From positions 1 to 26,279 of IMG/VR virus record IMGVR_UViG_3300009130_000117: 26,279 nt of DNA; one strand, 5' to 3'. This document shows positions 6,844-17,117 of this stretch, piece after piece. The stretch is from a virus. The stretch's first letter is position 1. Each line of letters starts with the position of its first letter. The notes under the pieces are model-generated. The model had not been told where the DNA came from. It did not search any database and was given only the letters and a program-made list of their open reading frames with translations. Made by a program: the position numbers and the translations under genes.

Positions 6844-7371
6844 ATGATTCAAAAACAAATGATCAGTGATGTCGCAGTGAAAATTCAAGCAATACTTGGA
6901 TTGAAATTGATTGCATTGAAAAGACGTGCATCTGGTGCATTGATCAATTCTTTCACACATCAAATTGTGATGGCAAATGAATATGACATGACATTGCAAA
7001 TCAAAGGTCTGGACTATTGGAAAGTTGTGAACTATGGTGTGAATGCAATGGCAATTCCTTATTCACCACAAGAAAAAAGTTCAAAAGCATCTTCACTTTA
7101 TATTCAAGGACTGATGCAATGGATCAAAGTCAAAGGCATTGCAAGTGACAATCCGACTATCAAGGCAATCGCATTTGCGATCGCTACAAAACAAACTGGT
7201 CAACAAGGTGGATGGGGAAAAGGAAATCCGATGGACAAAAACAAATTGTATTTCGTAGAAAAAACACAAAAAGAACGTGAAGTCGAAGTTCAAAAAATAG
7301 GACTAGCATATCAACAATCTGTGATCACTAGCATCCGATCTTTAACTGGCGGCATCGAAATTGTAATATAA
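6844..7371 (+). CDS. Putative head-tail connector/neck protein
   Basis: The 175-aa protein contains DYWKVVNYGVNAMAIPYSPQ (near residues 57-76), then a helix with MQWIKVKGI, an Ala-rich helix (KAIAFAIATKQ) and a Gly-rich loop (GQQGGWGKGNPM). This succession resembles HK97 gp10-type tail-completion proteins of Bacteroidetes phages. It follows the 6328 gene by 6 nt and precedes the distal-tail genes. Probably a minor virion protein of the neck; the alternative is another minor tail protein. Confidence 0.5.
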   Translation: MIQKQMISDVAVKIQAILGLKLIALKRRASGALINSFTHQIVMANEYDMTLQIKGLDYWKVVNYGVNAMAIPYSPQEKSSKASSLYIQGLMQWIKVKGIASDNPTIKAIAFAIATKQTGQQGGWGKGNPMDKNKLYFVEKTQKEREVEVQKIGLAYQQSVITSIRSLTGGIEIVI

Positions 7372-7383
7372 AAAATAAAAAAA

Positions 7384-8841
7384 ATGGCAGCACCGATCAT
7401 CACAATTCAACCACGTGGAATCGTTTCCACACTTGCACCGATATTCTATCAATGCACCGAATCAACCGCAAACACATTGAATGTTGTTGCACAATTACAA
7501 TATGATGCAACTGGTTCTGGTGGCTGGACAGACTGGGGTGGAAAAATGCGTCTTGCATCAACACTTGTCGCATCCACAACTTTTCAACTTGATGCCGGTG
7601 ATGTTTTCAATTCATTGCCAAAAGGACAAGCCGAAGACATGTCAAGACTTGGATCTGGATGTTGCTATGGTGGTGGTCATTCAACACTAGGTCAAGATTT
7701 CTGGTTTCTGAAATCAAACTGGCATGTTCGTGCGATCTTTCAACGTGAATATCTGGATGCTGCAACTGGATTCATTGAACTTGATCCAGATGAAACTGAA
7801 TCAAATGTTGTGACGATCCATGAAGGGTTGCCACCACGAATTCAATCACAACGTCAAAGTTCATTGGTGGTGACTTCGGCATGGCAATTCGGTGCATATT
7901 ATATGCAATTCGATCCGTTGAATGGAACGGAAGGAAACTGGCTATGGTTAACAGATGCAATTCACAACACCAGATCAGACTTCGGTGGCTATACAACGAA
8001 AAAAAACTACAAAGTGCGAATTCGTCCGACTGAACAATTTCTGATCAGCACCTTCAATGGTGAACTTGCGTCCGGCATAACGGATGAAAACGTGTTGACA
8101 ATTCGAACTTTTGATCAAACTGGTTCAATGCTTGAAACACGTGAAATCAACTGGTCACAAGGAAACACGAATGATGGAATGCAAACAATGGATGTTGGTT
8201 TCCGAACAATTATATGTGCATTAGAACCGATCGTCACCGAAGGAACAGATTTCGAAAATGTGACGCACTATGAAGTTTACAATGCAGTGAAATCTGACAC
8301 TGGTGCATGGAAAGCATCAACAAGATGGTGGTTCACGATTGATCGAACATGTGTTGAACAAAATGCATATCGAAGATTCTTGTGGAAAAATCAACTGGGT
8401 GGATGGGACATGTTTTCATCGGAAGGAACTTTTGAATCCAAAAGACAAACGAAACATGAAACTTTCACAAAACGTCTGGTTGCTGGTGGTCAAGCACAAC
8501 CGCAGTTGTATCACTACGGAAAAAACAACTGGATCACGATCGAAGATCAAGTCCATAAAATCACAACACATGCACTGACTGATTCCGAAGCGATGTGGTT
8601 TTCAAAAATTGTGAATTCAGCATTCACCTATGTTCGTGTTGACATGGAAGCAACACTGGGTGGTCAAATCTTCGGAACTTGGGATTCTTATGAAACATGG
8701 CGTGATGGTAGTGATTGCAATGGATGGGCAATGATAGTGATCAAAACAAACACAATGAGAATCAGAAGAACAAGCAAAAAGACGCAAAGAATTACTTTTG
8801 AATATTCATTCGCAAGACGTGATGTATATCCACGAAACTAA
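7384..8841 (+). CDS. Putative distal tail/baseplate protein (485 aa)
   Basis: The protein opens with PIITIQPRGIVSTLAPIFYQ and is beta-rich throughout. Near residues 328-345 it has YRRFLWKNQLGGWDMFSS, the N-x2-G-x-W/x-D pattern I associate with tail proteins of Bacteroidetes phages that have a Dit-like position. It ends with strand-rich sequence and an Arg-rich tip. Its place directly before the very large 8861 protein and the tape measure supports a tail-tip role. There is no enzymatic motif; the precise role is inferred from context. Confidence 0.5.
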   Translation: MAAPIITIQPRGIVSTLAPIFYQCTESTANTLNVVAQLQYDATGSGGWTDWGGKMRLASTLVASTTFQLDAGDVFNSLPKGQAEDMSRLGSGCCYGGGHSTLGQDFWFLKSNWHVRAIFQREYLDAATGFIELDPDETESNVVTIHEGLPPRIQSQRQSSLVVTSAWQFGAYYMQFDPLNGTEGNWLWLTDAIHNTRSDFGGYTTKKNYKVRIRPTEQFLISTFNGELASGITDENVLTIRTFDQTGSMLETREINWSQGNTNDGMQTMDVGFRTIICALEPIVTEGTDFENVTHYEVYNAVKSDTGAWKASTRWWFTIDRTCVEQNAYRRFLWKNQLGGWDMFSSEGTFESKRQTKHETFTKRLVAGGQAQPQLYHYGKNNWITIEDQVHKITTHALTDSEAMWFSKIVNSAFTYVRVDMEATLGGQIFGTWDSYETWRDGSDCNGWAMIVIKTNTMRIRRTSKKTQRITFEYSFARRDVYPRN

Positions 8842-8860
8842 AAACTAAAAACAAAAACAA

Positions 8861-11800
8861 ATGCCACAAGCATCGAATGTAAAATTTCAAATACTTTCAC
8901 AAGATCCATCAACATTGTTGTGGTTTGTTGAAGGTGAACTGGACATTGAAAATCCGACTTCATTTCCAGTTGCATTGACATATTCAATCAAAGATATTCA
9001 AGACATCACCAAATCAAAAGGATCATTTTCAAAGACGTTCAAAATTCCAGCAACCGCACACAACAATCATGTGTTGCAAAACATTTTTTCAGATTCGTTT
9101 TATGATTCATTTGCATACATTGAAAACAAACAATCAAAAATCTTTGTTGACGGATCACTGATCATGGAAGGAAAATTCAAGATCAAGGCAACCATTCAAG
9201 ATGAAGTTCCGAAAGAATATGAATGCGTTGTGTTCGGTGAAAACTACGAATGGGTGAATGCACTTGAAAATGTGAATCTTTGTGATCTTGACTTTGATGC
9301 TGGTGGTGATCTTTTTCCAAACACACCATCAACAATTCAATATGAACTTGAAGACATTGAAGACACATGGAAGATTGAACATTCTGGCTATTTGCATGGT
9401 GGTGTCGGATCACATGTTGTCTATCCACTTGTGAACACTGGGAAATGGACTTATGGTGACTTTGCACACAAAGACGACATGCTACCGGCAATTTTCATTC
9501 GTGACATCATTCTTTGTGCGTTCGCTGGTATAGGTTACAAAGTTGAATCAGAATTCTTTGACACTGACTGGTTCAAAAAACTGATCACACTTTCATCACG
9601 TCAAGTCTTTGAAATCAGTCAAGATTCATCAGTTGCAACACCTTATTCATGGGAATATTGCACTGATCCAGACAATGAATCAGCATGGAAAATTCCGACA
9701 AACTATCGGAATTTAGCAGAACCAGAAAATGTCTTTGATGGTGCAATCAATTTTCTTTGCACACCATGCTGCACTGGTTGTGATCCAGATGGAATCTGGT
9801 CATGTGCAAACAATATCAGTGATGCAATGTTTCAACTTTTTCACAATGGGTTTGATGAATTCGATGACAAACAAATCATCGCTGGATGGTATTGGGGTGC
9901 ATACGGAATGTATGCAAGGGCTGGAAATTATTTTTCATCATCATTGAATTATCTTCCTTTTAACATCGGATCACTTTGCAACACCGGTTTGTGGATCTGG
10001 GGAATGGAATGGAATTGTGTCTGGACTGATCCATACGACTATGCCACCACACTAGGTTCGATTGATCCTTTGCAAACACATTCAGAAACTATCAGCAATT
10101 TTTCAATCATGCAAACACCACAAACTGGTGAATATAGTTTCAACATCACATGTGAAGTGGAAATGGAAAATCAATATGTGATTGATAATGTTCCGGAAGA
10201 ATTTGATCCATTCGGAAATCCGACAAATGTTCCGTATCAATACAGAAATCGTGGTTTCATGTATGCAAACGCAAATGGAATGTCATGGGGTGGAACTGAT
10301 CCGATGACTGGACTGGATGAATATGAAGACTTCGGTTGTCAGTATTGTGCAAGAATATATCTTGTAAAAATTGACGCAACGGATGGTTTTCATAAACCAT
10401 ATTGGCTTGATTCGAATTGTGCAGTCAACATTGATGATTTCTTGTGGCATGGTCTTTTCACATCGTGGCGACCGGATGGAAATCTACCGGCACAAAATAT
10501 CAAATTCAATCTTGAATGCTATGACTATTTGATTGACATTCTTGATCCAGATGATCGTTTCTATTTTTACGTTGAAGCACATGAAACGCTGGTTTGTTTC
10601 TGGGAAGAAAATGGTGCTGGTGGTGTTTCGAACGAACAACATTGTCAACTGAAATATCGTGTCAATGATGCGGTGACTTGGGGTGGTCTGACTGATGCAA
10701 TGGTCAATGGTGGTCAAATCAGTATCAATGCACTTTTGCCATGTGATGTGACACAACTTGAATGGATCAATGGTCTGACTGGTCTTTTCAATTTGTATTG
10801 GTATGCAGACGAAGGAACGAAAACAATCTATGTTGAACCACGTGATTCTTTCTTTTTTGATCGACTTCAAGCGGTTGACTGGTCTGACATGATGGACATG
10901 TCGCAAGAAACAAAATCGGAATTTGTTTATGATACGCTGAATCGTGATCTTTGTTTCACTTATGAAAACGATTCGTCTGACGGATTCGTTGAAGAACGAA
11001 ATGATCGTGTCGGACAAATTTGTTCTTTGAATTCTTATGCAATGGATCTTGGCAATATGTATAAAAACAAAGACACACAAATCGGTTCTGAATTTTATGC
11101 ACCGACATACATGTTCAATGACAAGGTGATCGGAACAAATCAAGACAAATCACCATTCATTCCGGTGATTCATTCTGAATATAGTCCGATCTGGACTGCG
11201 GTCTTGAACAATGAATATCCAGACAAAGTTGAAGACTTCACTGCACGAATTTTGTTGTGGGGTGGACTTGTTCCAGTTTTTCAAGCGGATGGTGCGACAA
11301 ACAACAATCGATGGCGATGGGGAAAAGAAAATCCATCTGATCCACCAACATTGAAAAAACACTATCCATTTGCTGGAACATTCAACAATCAAAATGAAGA
11401 CTTTTTCGGATCATATACAATCGGATCGATCACATATCATCCGACATTGCCATTTCAAGATGTTGAAGCAAATGATCAAGTTCCAGCCGCAACACCACCT
11501 TATTATCCGTATTGTGACGGACTATTCAAGGTTTTCTGGGAAAAAAATATCAATGGACTTTTGTTGCGTCCACGAATCAAACGTGTGTGGTTCAAGTTGA
11601 CTGCAAAAGACATCATGGACTTTGATTTCAGACGACTGGTCTATCTTGATGTTGGGACTGGTGAAGGTGGAACATACTGGGTTGTCAACAAAATAATTGA
11701 CTATAAACCAGCAAAGAATGAAATGACAAAAGTTGAACTATATCAATGGTTTGTGCAAAAACCATCAAAAGGCGGTCGTCCACCAAAAAGATCAATTCGT

Positions 11801-12379
11801 CTTTCAAATTTAGGACAAACACGTGATGTGCCGATCGGAAGAAACTATCAAACAAATATCAGACTAGAAAATTTTTCTGACAAATTTGTTTCTGGAAATG
11901 TATTGAAAACAAGTGCCACAAAGAACAACATCAATCTAACAAATCCAGTTCCACGAAATGAAGAAGGGTATGAAGATCGACAAGCGGCATATCCAAACAG
12001 AAAACCGATGATGCCGACTGATGGTGCAATGCGTCCGCAATCAATGTCAGACAAAGAATCTTTCAACATCGGAACAAACAATGAAGTGATCAAGGGTTCT
12101 GGAACGATTGTGATAGGAAACAACACAAAATCAAAATCTGGTGGTGGAATAAAAATCGGAAACAATGTTCGAAGTGTTCAGCGATACAATCAACAAGTGA
12201 TTGTTCAAGGTGGAAACACAAGAACACCAGCATTTGTCATCGGAAATGATGGACGTTTTCTTGAAGGTGGTGGCGGTGCAGTTTTATTCGAAGATGCGTC
12301 CGGAAACATTGTTGAAGTGATGACGGAAATCGGTGGCATGGATTCTGGTGAATATACAAAAGTTTTGAAAAGTAGATAA
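8861..12379 (+). CDS. Large tail-tip/baseplate hub-like protein (1172 aa)
   Basis: The N-terminal region has SKGSFSKTFKIPATAHNNHV (residues about 53-72), the S-K-T-F-x-x-P-A-T-x-x-N-N motif seen in large tail proteins of Bacteroidetes phages. The long middle is aromatic-rich and beta-rich. A cysteine cluster C300-x2-C303-C304-x2-C307-x7-C315 stands out. The C-terminal ~100 residues are Gly/Asn/Val-rich with short repeats around IVIGNN and IKIGNN that look like a beta-helix. Size and position between the distal-tail gene and tape measure suggest a tail hub or receptor-engaging tip. No peptidoglycan hydrolase motif noticed. Confidence 0.6.
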   Translation: MPQASNVKFQILSQDPSTLLWFVEGELDIENPTSFPVALTYSIKDIQDITKSKGSFSKTFKIPATAHNNHVLQNIFSDSFYDSFAYIENKQSKIFVDGSLIMEGKFKIKATIQDEVPKEYECVVFGENYEWVNALENVNLCDLDFDAGGDLFPNTPSTIQYELEDIEDTWKIEHSGYLHGGVGSHVVYPLVNTGKWTYGDFAHKDDMLPAIFIRDIILCAFAGIGYKVESEFFDTDWFKKLITLSSRQVFEISQDSSVATPYSWEYCTDPDNESAWKIPTNYRNLAEPENVFDGAINFLCTPCCTGCDPDGIWSCANNISDAMFQLFHNGFDEFDDKQIIAGWYWGAYGMYARAGNYFSSSLNYLPFNIGSLCNTGLWIWGMEWNCVWTDPYDYATTLGSIDPLQTHSETISNFSIMQTPQTGEYSFNITCEVEMENQYVIDNVPEEFDPFGNPTNVPYQYRNRGFMYANANGMSWGGTDPMTGLDEYEDFGCQYCARIYLVKIDATDGFHKPYWLDSNCAVNIDDFLWHGLFTSWRPDGNLPAQNIKFNLECYDYLIDILDPDDRFYFYVEAHETLVCFWEENGAGGVSNEQHCQLKYRVNDAVTWGGLTDAMVNGGQISINALLPCDVTQLEWINGLTGLFNLYWYADEGTKTIYVEPRDSFFFDRLQAVDWSDMMDMSQETKSEFVYDTLNRDLCFTYENDSSDGFVEERNDRVGQICSLNSYAMDLGNMYKNKDTQIGSEFYAPTYMFNDKVIGTNQDKSPFIPVIHSEYSPIWTAVLNNEYPDKVEDFTARILLWGGLVPVFQADGATNNNRWRWGKENPSDPPTLKKHYPFAGTFNNQNEDFFGSYTIGSITYHPTLPFQDVEANDQVPAATPPYYPYCDGLFKVFWEKNINGLLLRPRIKRVWFKLTAKDIMDFDFRRLVYLDVGTGEGGTYWVVNKIIDYKPAKNEMTKVELYQWFVQKPSKGGRPPKRSIRLSNLGQTRDVPIGRNYQTNIRLENFSDKFVSGNVLKTSATKNNINLTNPVPRNEEGYEDRQAAYPNRKPMMPTDGAMRPQSMSDKESFNIGTNNEVIKGSGTIVIGNNTKSKSGGGIKIGNNVRSVQRYNQQVIVQGGNTRTPAFVIGNDGRFLEGGGGAVLFEDASGNIVEVMTEIGGMDSGEYTKVLKSR

Positions 12380-12399
12380 TAAATAAATAAAAAAAGATC

Positions 12400-15300
12400 A
12401 TGGCTGGAAATACACTTGACACAATTCTGAACATAAAAGTTGAAGGAACATCACAAATGGTGGCATTCAAAGACGCAATCGACAAAACCGCTGCGGAATT
12501 AAAAACACTAAAAGCGGAACAAAAAGCCGCTGGTGCTGATGGTGCAAAATACAACAAACAAATTGTTGAATCAGAAACGAAATTGAAGTCAATGCGAAAG
12601 CAACTGAATCTTCAAAAGAATGATTTGATCAAAACAAATTCAGCACTTTCGGCAACTGGAAAATCCTATAATGATCTGACAAAACAAAATGCAGCACTGG
12701 TTGTTCAAATGAAAAAACTTCAAGATCCACTTGGAAAAGATCGAAAAGAGTTTGACAAACTGACTGGAACAATAAACAGAAACACCGCTGCATTGACAAA
12801 GATGGATGCAAAGATGGGACGATCACAAAGGAATGTCGGAAACTATGGTGGTGCAATCAAAGGCATGGCACTGCAAATCGGTGCTGCGGTCATGGCATTC
12901 AAAACACTTGAACGTGTGATCGGTGTGTTTGTTGACTTTGAATTCCAGATCAAACAAGTCGGTGTGATTTCTGGTGCTACTGCAACGGAAATGAAAATGC
13001 TTGAAGAACAAGCAAAAGATCTTGGTGGAACAACTGCATTCACCGCTGGTGAAGTTGCTGCATTGCAAAAAGAACTTGCAAAACTTGGTTTTGATCCGGA
13101 AGATATAAACAACATGACAAGTTCCGTTCTTGATCTTGCATTTGCGTTCGGTGATGATCTTGATCAAACCGCAACGGTAGTCGGTGCGACACTGCGACAA
13201 TTCAATCTTGATGCCGAAGAAACATCACGTGTCACTGATGTCATGGCGGTTGCATTTGCAAATTCATCACTAGATCTGGGTAAGTTTGAAACTGCAATGT
13301 CAAAAGCCGCACCAGTTGCAAAAGCACTTGGTTTCACACTTGAAGACACAACTGCAATTCTTGGAACTTTGGTGAATGCCGGACTTGACGCATCAACCGC
13401 TGGAACATCTTTGAAAAATATATTCTTGAAACTTGCAGATCCGACTGGTGATCTTGCACAAGCACTCGGACGAAACATCAAGTCCGTTGATGAACTTGTT
13501 CCAGCAATGAATGAACTGGTTGCAAAAGGTGTTGATGTTGCTGGAATGCTAGAAATAACAGACAAAAGATCGGTGACTGCATTTGCGTCAATGTTGGCTG
13601 GATCACAATCAATCACTGAAATGTCTGAAAAACTAAAAAACGCAGAAGGAACAACGAAAGCATTTGCCGAAGTGATGCGTGATACATTGAAAGGTTCGAT
13701 TGATGAAATGACAAGTGCAGCATCCGCATTTGCAATGGAATTGATTGAAAATCTTGCACCGATTCTTGAAACGCTGATCGACTTGGTCGGTTCAATGTTC
13801 AGTGTATTGAAAAAAATGTCACCAGTGATCGTGTCATTGACCGCTGGTTTTGTAGCATATAAGGTTGTCGTGATGGCATCAAATGTTGCAAGTAAAGCAT
13901 GGGCGGCAACACAAGTGTTGATGCGGATTGCTGCGGTTGCAACCAGCGGTGGTGTTACTGGTTTGACACGTGCAATCAGATTGTTGAACATTGCTATCAA
14001 GGCAAATCCGATCGGACTTTTGATCGGTGGTTTGACCGCTGGAATTGCATTGTTGACAACCATGAGTGATGAAAGTGAAGAATCAGCCGAAGCAATGGAA
14101 AAATTGAATGCCGAAACTGAAAGAATGGATGCGATCAAAGAAGGTTTGAAAAACACACAAGCCGAAGAACTTCAAAATGTAAGAGAACTAATCGCAAAGA
14201 TAAAAGATGAAAATGCCGAACGAAAAGATCGTTTGAAAGCGGTGAAAGAATTGAATCAGATTGCTGGAACAAACATCACAAACTTGAAAGATGAAAAGAA
14301 ACTTGCAGATCAACTTGCTAGTGCATACAAAACCGCAGTGGCTCAAATAAAAGCAAAATATGTTCTTGATCTTGCAAAAGGAAAAGTGCTGGGACTTGTT
14401 CAACAAGAACTTGATTTGATGAATGATTTGAAAAAGGCACAAGATGCCGAAAATCTAGCACTGAAAGAATATAATGCAGTCAAAAAAGAAAATGCAGCAA
14501 TTCATAAAAATGACAAAGTTGCAATCGCAAATTCAGTGGCAATGATCGACATTGAAGGTCAAGCGGTCGAACACAACATTGACATTCAAAAAAGAAGTGA
14601 AGAAAGAACAAAGTCAAACACACTTCATGAAGAATTCTATCAAGAACAAAAACAAAAAAGAATTGACATTGAAAAGAAAATCACTGATCTTCAAACAAAA
14701 CAAAATGAAAAAATGTCCGAAGCACAAAAGATTGTTGATGGCTTGGTTGTCAAAGGAAAAGACGACAATGATGACAAAAAGGAAAAGATCACATTGTATG
14801 AACAACTTCGGAAAAATGTCACCGAAGAAGAAAAGGCATTGAAAAAATTGATCATTCAAAAAAACAATGGAAAAGCAACGGACGAACAAGTTGAAGCACA
14901 AGTTAAAGAATTGAAAAAAGCAAAGAAAAAGTTGATGGATGTTGATGATCAAGTGAAAAAGAAGAACAAAGAAATTGAAGAATCTTTGAAACCGGTTGAA
15001 GATGCACTGACAAAACAAATCAAAAAGATCAATGAAACGATTGATGCTGAAAACAAACAACTGGATGCAATGAAGAAACTTGAAGACGCTGGTGCAAATC
15101 TAGCAAAAGAACGGATTGAACAATCACTGAAAATTGCACAAGCCGAACTGGATCTTGCATTGATCACAATTCAAAGTTCGGATGAAACAACAAAAACACA
15201 AGTTGACAACATCAATAAATTGAAATCTACAATCACCGGCTATCAAAACGACTTGAAAGACTTGGGCAATGATCCAGATGTTCAAGGTGGATGGATGAAG

Positions 15301-16215
15301 AAAACATTGTATGGATCAACAGAAGATGGAACTGCGTTCACTGGTGAAGATCTGGTTGAATCAATTTCGATGACAATAGGTGCGGTCATGGACATCATGT
15401 CCAGTGTGAATGAACTTCAACACACACAAATGGATGCACAAATTCAAGGAATTGAAGGTGAAAAAGAAACCGAATTGAAAGCAATTCGTGAAACACAAAA
15501 ATACAAAATTGCAAGTTCAGAAGAACAAGCAAAAATGGAAGAAGACATTGCAGCGAAACATGACAAAAAGATTCTTGATCTAAAAATCAAACAATTTGAA
15601 CGTGATAAAAAAATGATGAAATCACAAGCATTGATGGCTGGTGCAATGGCGATCATGAACATCTGGGCTGGAACAATTTCTGGAAATCCAGTTGTGGATG
15701 CGATCATCAAAGGAATCATGACCGCTGCAATGGTTGCCATGACTGGTCTTCAAATAGCAACTATCAATGCACAACCACCACCAACTGCGGAACTGGGTGG
15801 TGTGATGGATGAATCATTTTTTGAAGAAGGTGGAAGTGTGAAGAAACATGCACGTGGTGGAATGGTTCAAGGAAAATCACATGCACAAGGTGGTGAAAAG
15901 TTTTCGGTCGGTGGACGTGTTGTTGAACTTGAAGGTGGTGAAGCGGTGATCAATAAGAAGTCAACTGCAATGTTCAAACCGATGTTGTCACAAATCAATC
16001 AAGCCGGTGGTGGACGAAAGTTTGCTGATGGTGGAATGATTTCAAAATTTGCTGATGGTGGAATGGTGATGGCAACGGACATGATGGAACAACAATCACT
16101 TGCAATGTCAAATGCATTATCAGCACGTAAAGATCAAAAAGTTTTCCTTGTTGAAGCCGATGTGACTGACACACAAATTGCAGTGAAAAACATTGAAGCA
16201 CAAGCGACATTCTAA
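12400..16215 (+). CDS. Tail tape measure protein
   Basis: This protein sets tail length and lies inside the tube until DNA ejection. The 1271-aa protein has an N-terminal coiled coil (about residues 20-140). A TP901-type core follows from about residue 181 (FQIKQVGVISGATATEMKML, then the AFTAGEVAALQKELAKLGF pattern). Hydrophobic segments lie near 478-553 and 1073-1124, with long charged coiled coil between about 575 and 1070. The Gly-rich C-terminus has KFADGGM repeats and EGGEAVINKKS, frequent in Bacteroidetes tape measures. At roughly 0.15 nm per residue, a known rule of thumb, the tail would be near 190 nm. Confidence 0.92.
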   Translation: MAGNTLDTILNIKVEGTSQMVAFKDAIDKTAAELKTLKAEQKAAGADGAKYNKQIVESETKLKSMRKQLNLQKNDLIKTNSALSATGKSYNDLTKQNAALVVQMKKLQDPLGKDRKEFDKLTGTINRNTAALTKMDAKMGRSQRNVGNYGGAIKGMALQIGAAVMAFKTLERVIGVFVDFEFQIKQVGVISGATATEMKMLEEQAKDLGGTTAFTAGEVAALQKELAKLGFDPEDINNMTSSVLDLAFAFGDDLDQTATVVGATLRQFNLDAEETSRVTDVMAVAFANSSLDLGKFETAMSKAAPVAKALGFTLEDTTAILGTLVNAGLDASTAGTSLKNIFLKLADPTGDLAQALGRNIKSVDELVPAMNELVAKGVDVAGMLEITDKRSVTAFASMLAGSQSITEMSEKLKNAEGTTKAFAEVMRDTLKGSIDEMTSAASAFAMELIENLAPILETLIDLVGSMFSVLKKMSPVIVSLTAGFVAYKVVVMASNVASKAWAATQVLMRIAAVATSGGVTGLTRAIRLLNIAIKANPIGLLIGGLTAGIALLTTMSDESEESAEAMEKLNAETERMDAIKEGLKNTQAEELQNVRELIAKIKDENAERKDRLKAVKELNQIAGTNITNLKDEKKLADQLASAYKTAVAQIKAKYVLDLAKGKVLGLVQQELDLMNDLKKAQDAENLALKEYNAVKKENAAIHKNDKVAIANSVAMIDIEGQAVEHNIDIQKRSEERTKSNTLHEEFYQEQKQKRIDIEKKITDLQTKQNEKMSEAQKIVDGLVVKGKDDNDDKKEKITLYEQLRKNVTEEEKALKKLIIQKNNGKATDEQVEAQVKELKKAKKKLMDVDDQVKKKNKEIEESLKPVEDALTKQIKKINETIDAENKQLDAMKKLEDAGANLAKERIEQSLKIAQAELDLALITIQSSDETTKTQVDNINKLKSTITGYQNDLKDLGNDPDVQGGWMKKTLYGSTEDGTAFTGEDLVESISMTIGAVMDIMSSVNELQHTQMDAQIQGIEGEKETELKAIRETQKYKIASSEEQAKMEEDIAAKHDKKILDLKIKQFERDKKMMKSQALMAGAMAIMNIWAGTISGNPVVDAIIKGIMTAAMVAMTGLQIATINAQPPPTAELGGVMDESFFEEGGSVKKHARGGMVQGKSHAQGGEKFSVGGRVVELEGGEAVINKKSTAMFKPMLSQINQAGGGRKFADGGMISKFADGGMVMATDMMEQQSLAMSNALSARKDQKVFLVEADVTDTQIAVKNIEAQATF
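16021..16065 (+). repeat. Short tandem repeat in tape measure gene
   Basis: The 18-nt string TTTGCTGATGGTGGAATG occurs at 16021-16038 and 16048-16065, a 27-nt period encoding two FADGGM units near residue 1208 of the tape measure. In-frame repeats here could vary in number between relatives. Confidence 0.7.
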
Positions 16216-16232
16216 TCAAATAAAATAAAAAA

Positions 16233-16421
16233 ATGAAATTTACTGAAACAAAAGAAGTTCAAAATGAAAGACTAAAAATTTGCAGAACATGCGAAAACCG
16301 AAGAAACAAATTTTTGTGGATCTTCAATGCTGATTCATGTTCAGTTTGCAAATGCAATTTGAAAGCAAAAACATTGATGTCAAAAGAAATGGGTGGTGAA
16401 TGTCCGATCGGCAAATGGTAG
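16233..16421 (+). CDS. Small zinc-ribbon-like protein (62 aa)
   Basis: Cysteine pairs are seen as CRTC near residues 17-20 and CSVCKC near 35-40, with a final Cys in ECPIGKW at the C-terminus. The pattern suits a small zinc ribbon. Proteins of this kind, ending in CPxGKW, are common near phage structural genes, but their role is unknown. The gene starts 17 nt after the tape measure stop. Confidence 0.6.
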   Translation: MKFTETKEVQNERLKICRTCENRRNKFLWIFNADSCSVCKCNLKAKTLMSKEMGGECPIGKW

Positions 16422-16455
16422 CAATCAACATTGACATGTTAAAAAACGAAACAAA

Positions 16456-16764
16456 ATGATAGTTGCTGGAATAAAAAAACCACGTATTTTTGAAAAAACA
16501 AAACATTTCACAATGAAAGAAATTGCTGATCAAGTTTCACTTGAAGATCAAATGAAGATTGATAGTGTCTTGAAAAAAATCAAAAAAGACGCACGTGGTC
16601 GATATATGTATAATAAGAAAGACGCACTGGCTGCACTTCCGTTTTTCAACAAATATATTGATGCAAAAGTCGGAAAAAACATTTTCGGTTGTGGTGGATG
16701 TGTTGTGAAAGTGATGAACAAAATGTTCGAACTTCAAAAACAATGGCGAAACCGAACGAAATAG
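16456..16764 (+). CDS. Hypothetical protein (102 aa)
   Basis: No family recognised. It is Lys-rich and helical, with a possible small DNA-binding N-terminus (TMKEIADQVSLEDQMKIDSV near residues 19-38) and a CGGC pair near residues 78-81. It follows an A-rich leader and overlaps the next gene by 22 nt. The CxxC could be redox-active or metal-binding; nothing more is certain. Confidence 0.55.
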   Translation: MIVAGIKKPRIFEKTKHFTMKEIADQVSLEDQMKIDSVLKKIKKDARGRYMYNKKDALAALPFFNKYIDAKVGKNIFGCGGCVVKVMNKMFELQKQWRNRTK

Positions 16765-17102
16765 AACATGTCGAAAATTTCATTGAAACGATCTGGACTG
16801 AAATCCAGACACGATTCGGTGAATATGCAACACCAAAAGACATTGTCTATCATTTGATTGAACGTGGAATTGCAGAACCGACACGTGTTCGAAACTATTT
16901 GATCATAAAAGAATTTGATCGTCTTCTAATTGAAAACGAAGGACATGTGACGCACACGTTCATGGATCTTTCAATCATATACGATTTGTCAGATCGTCAA
17001 GTTCAAGGTGTTGTCTATAAATACAGAAACAAATTCCGAAAAGACGCAAACATCAAGGCAAAGAAAAAAATCCTTGTTCGCAAAAAATTATTGAAAAAAT
17101 AA
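16743..17102 (+). CDS. Possible HTH regulator (119 aa)
   Basis: The C-terminal half contains FMDLSIIYDLSDRQVQGVVY followed by a very basic tail (KYRNKFRKDANIKAKKK). This is compatible with a helix-turn-helix whose recognition helix is DRQVQGVVYKYR. The start at ATG 16743 (MAKPNE) gives a sensible N-terminus; an upstream in-frame ATG at 16689 would add a Cys/Trp-rich leader read from the previous gene and is rejected. It lies directly upstream of the head-operon promoter at 17141-17148, so it might regulate it. Function is an inference. Confidence 0.55.
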   Translation: MAKPNEIEHVENFIETIWTEIQTRFGEYATPKDIVYHLIERGIAEPTRVRNYLIIKEFDRLLIENEGHVTHTFMDLSIIYDLSDRQVQGVVYKYRNKFRKDANIKAKKKILVRKKLLKK

Positions 17103-17117
17103 ATTTCCGCAAATTTC

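Noticed and set aside
13164-14156. Long antisense open frame of 330 codons inside the tape measure gene
   Set aside because: Low-complexity Ser/Ala/Ile-rich shadow caused by codon bias of the sense gene; no leader, promoter or recognisable domain.
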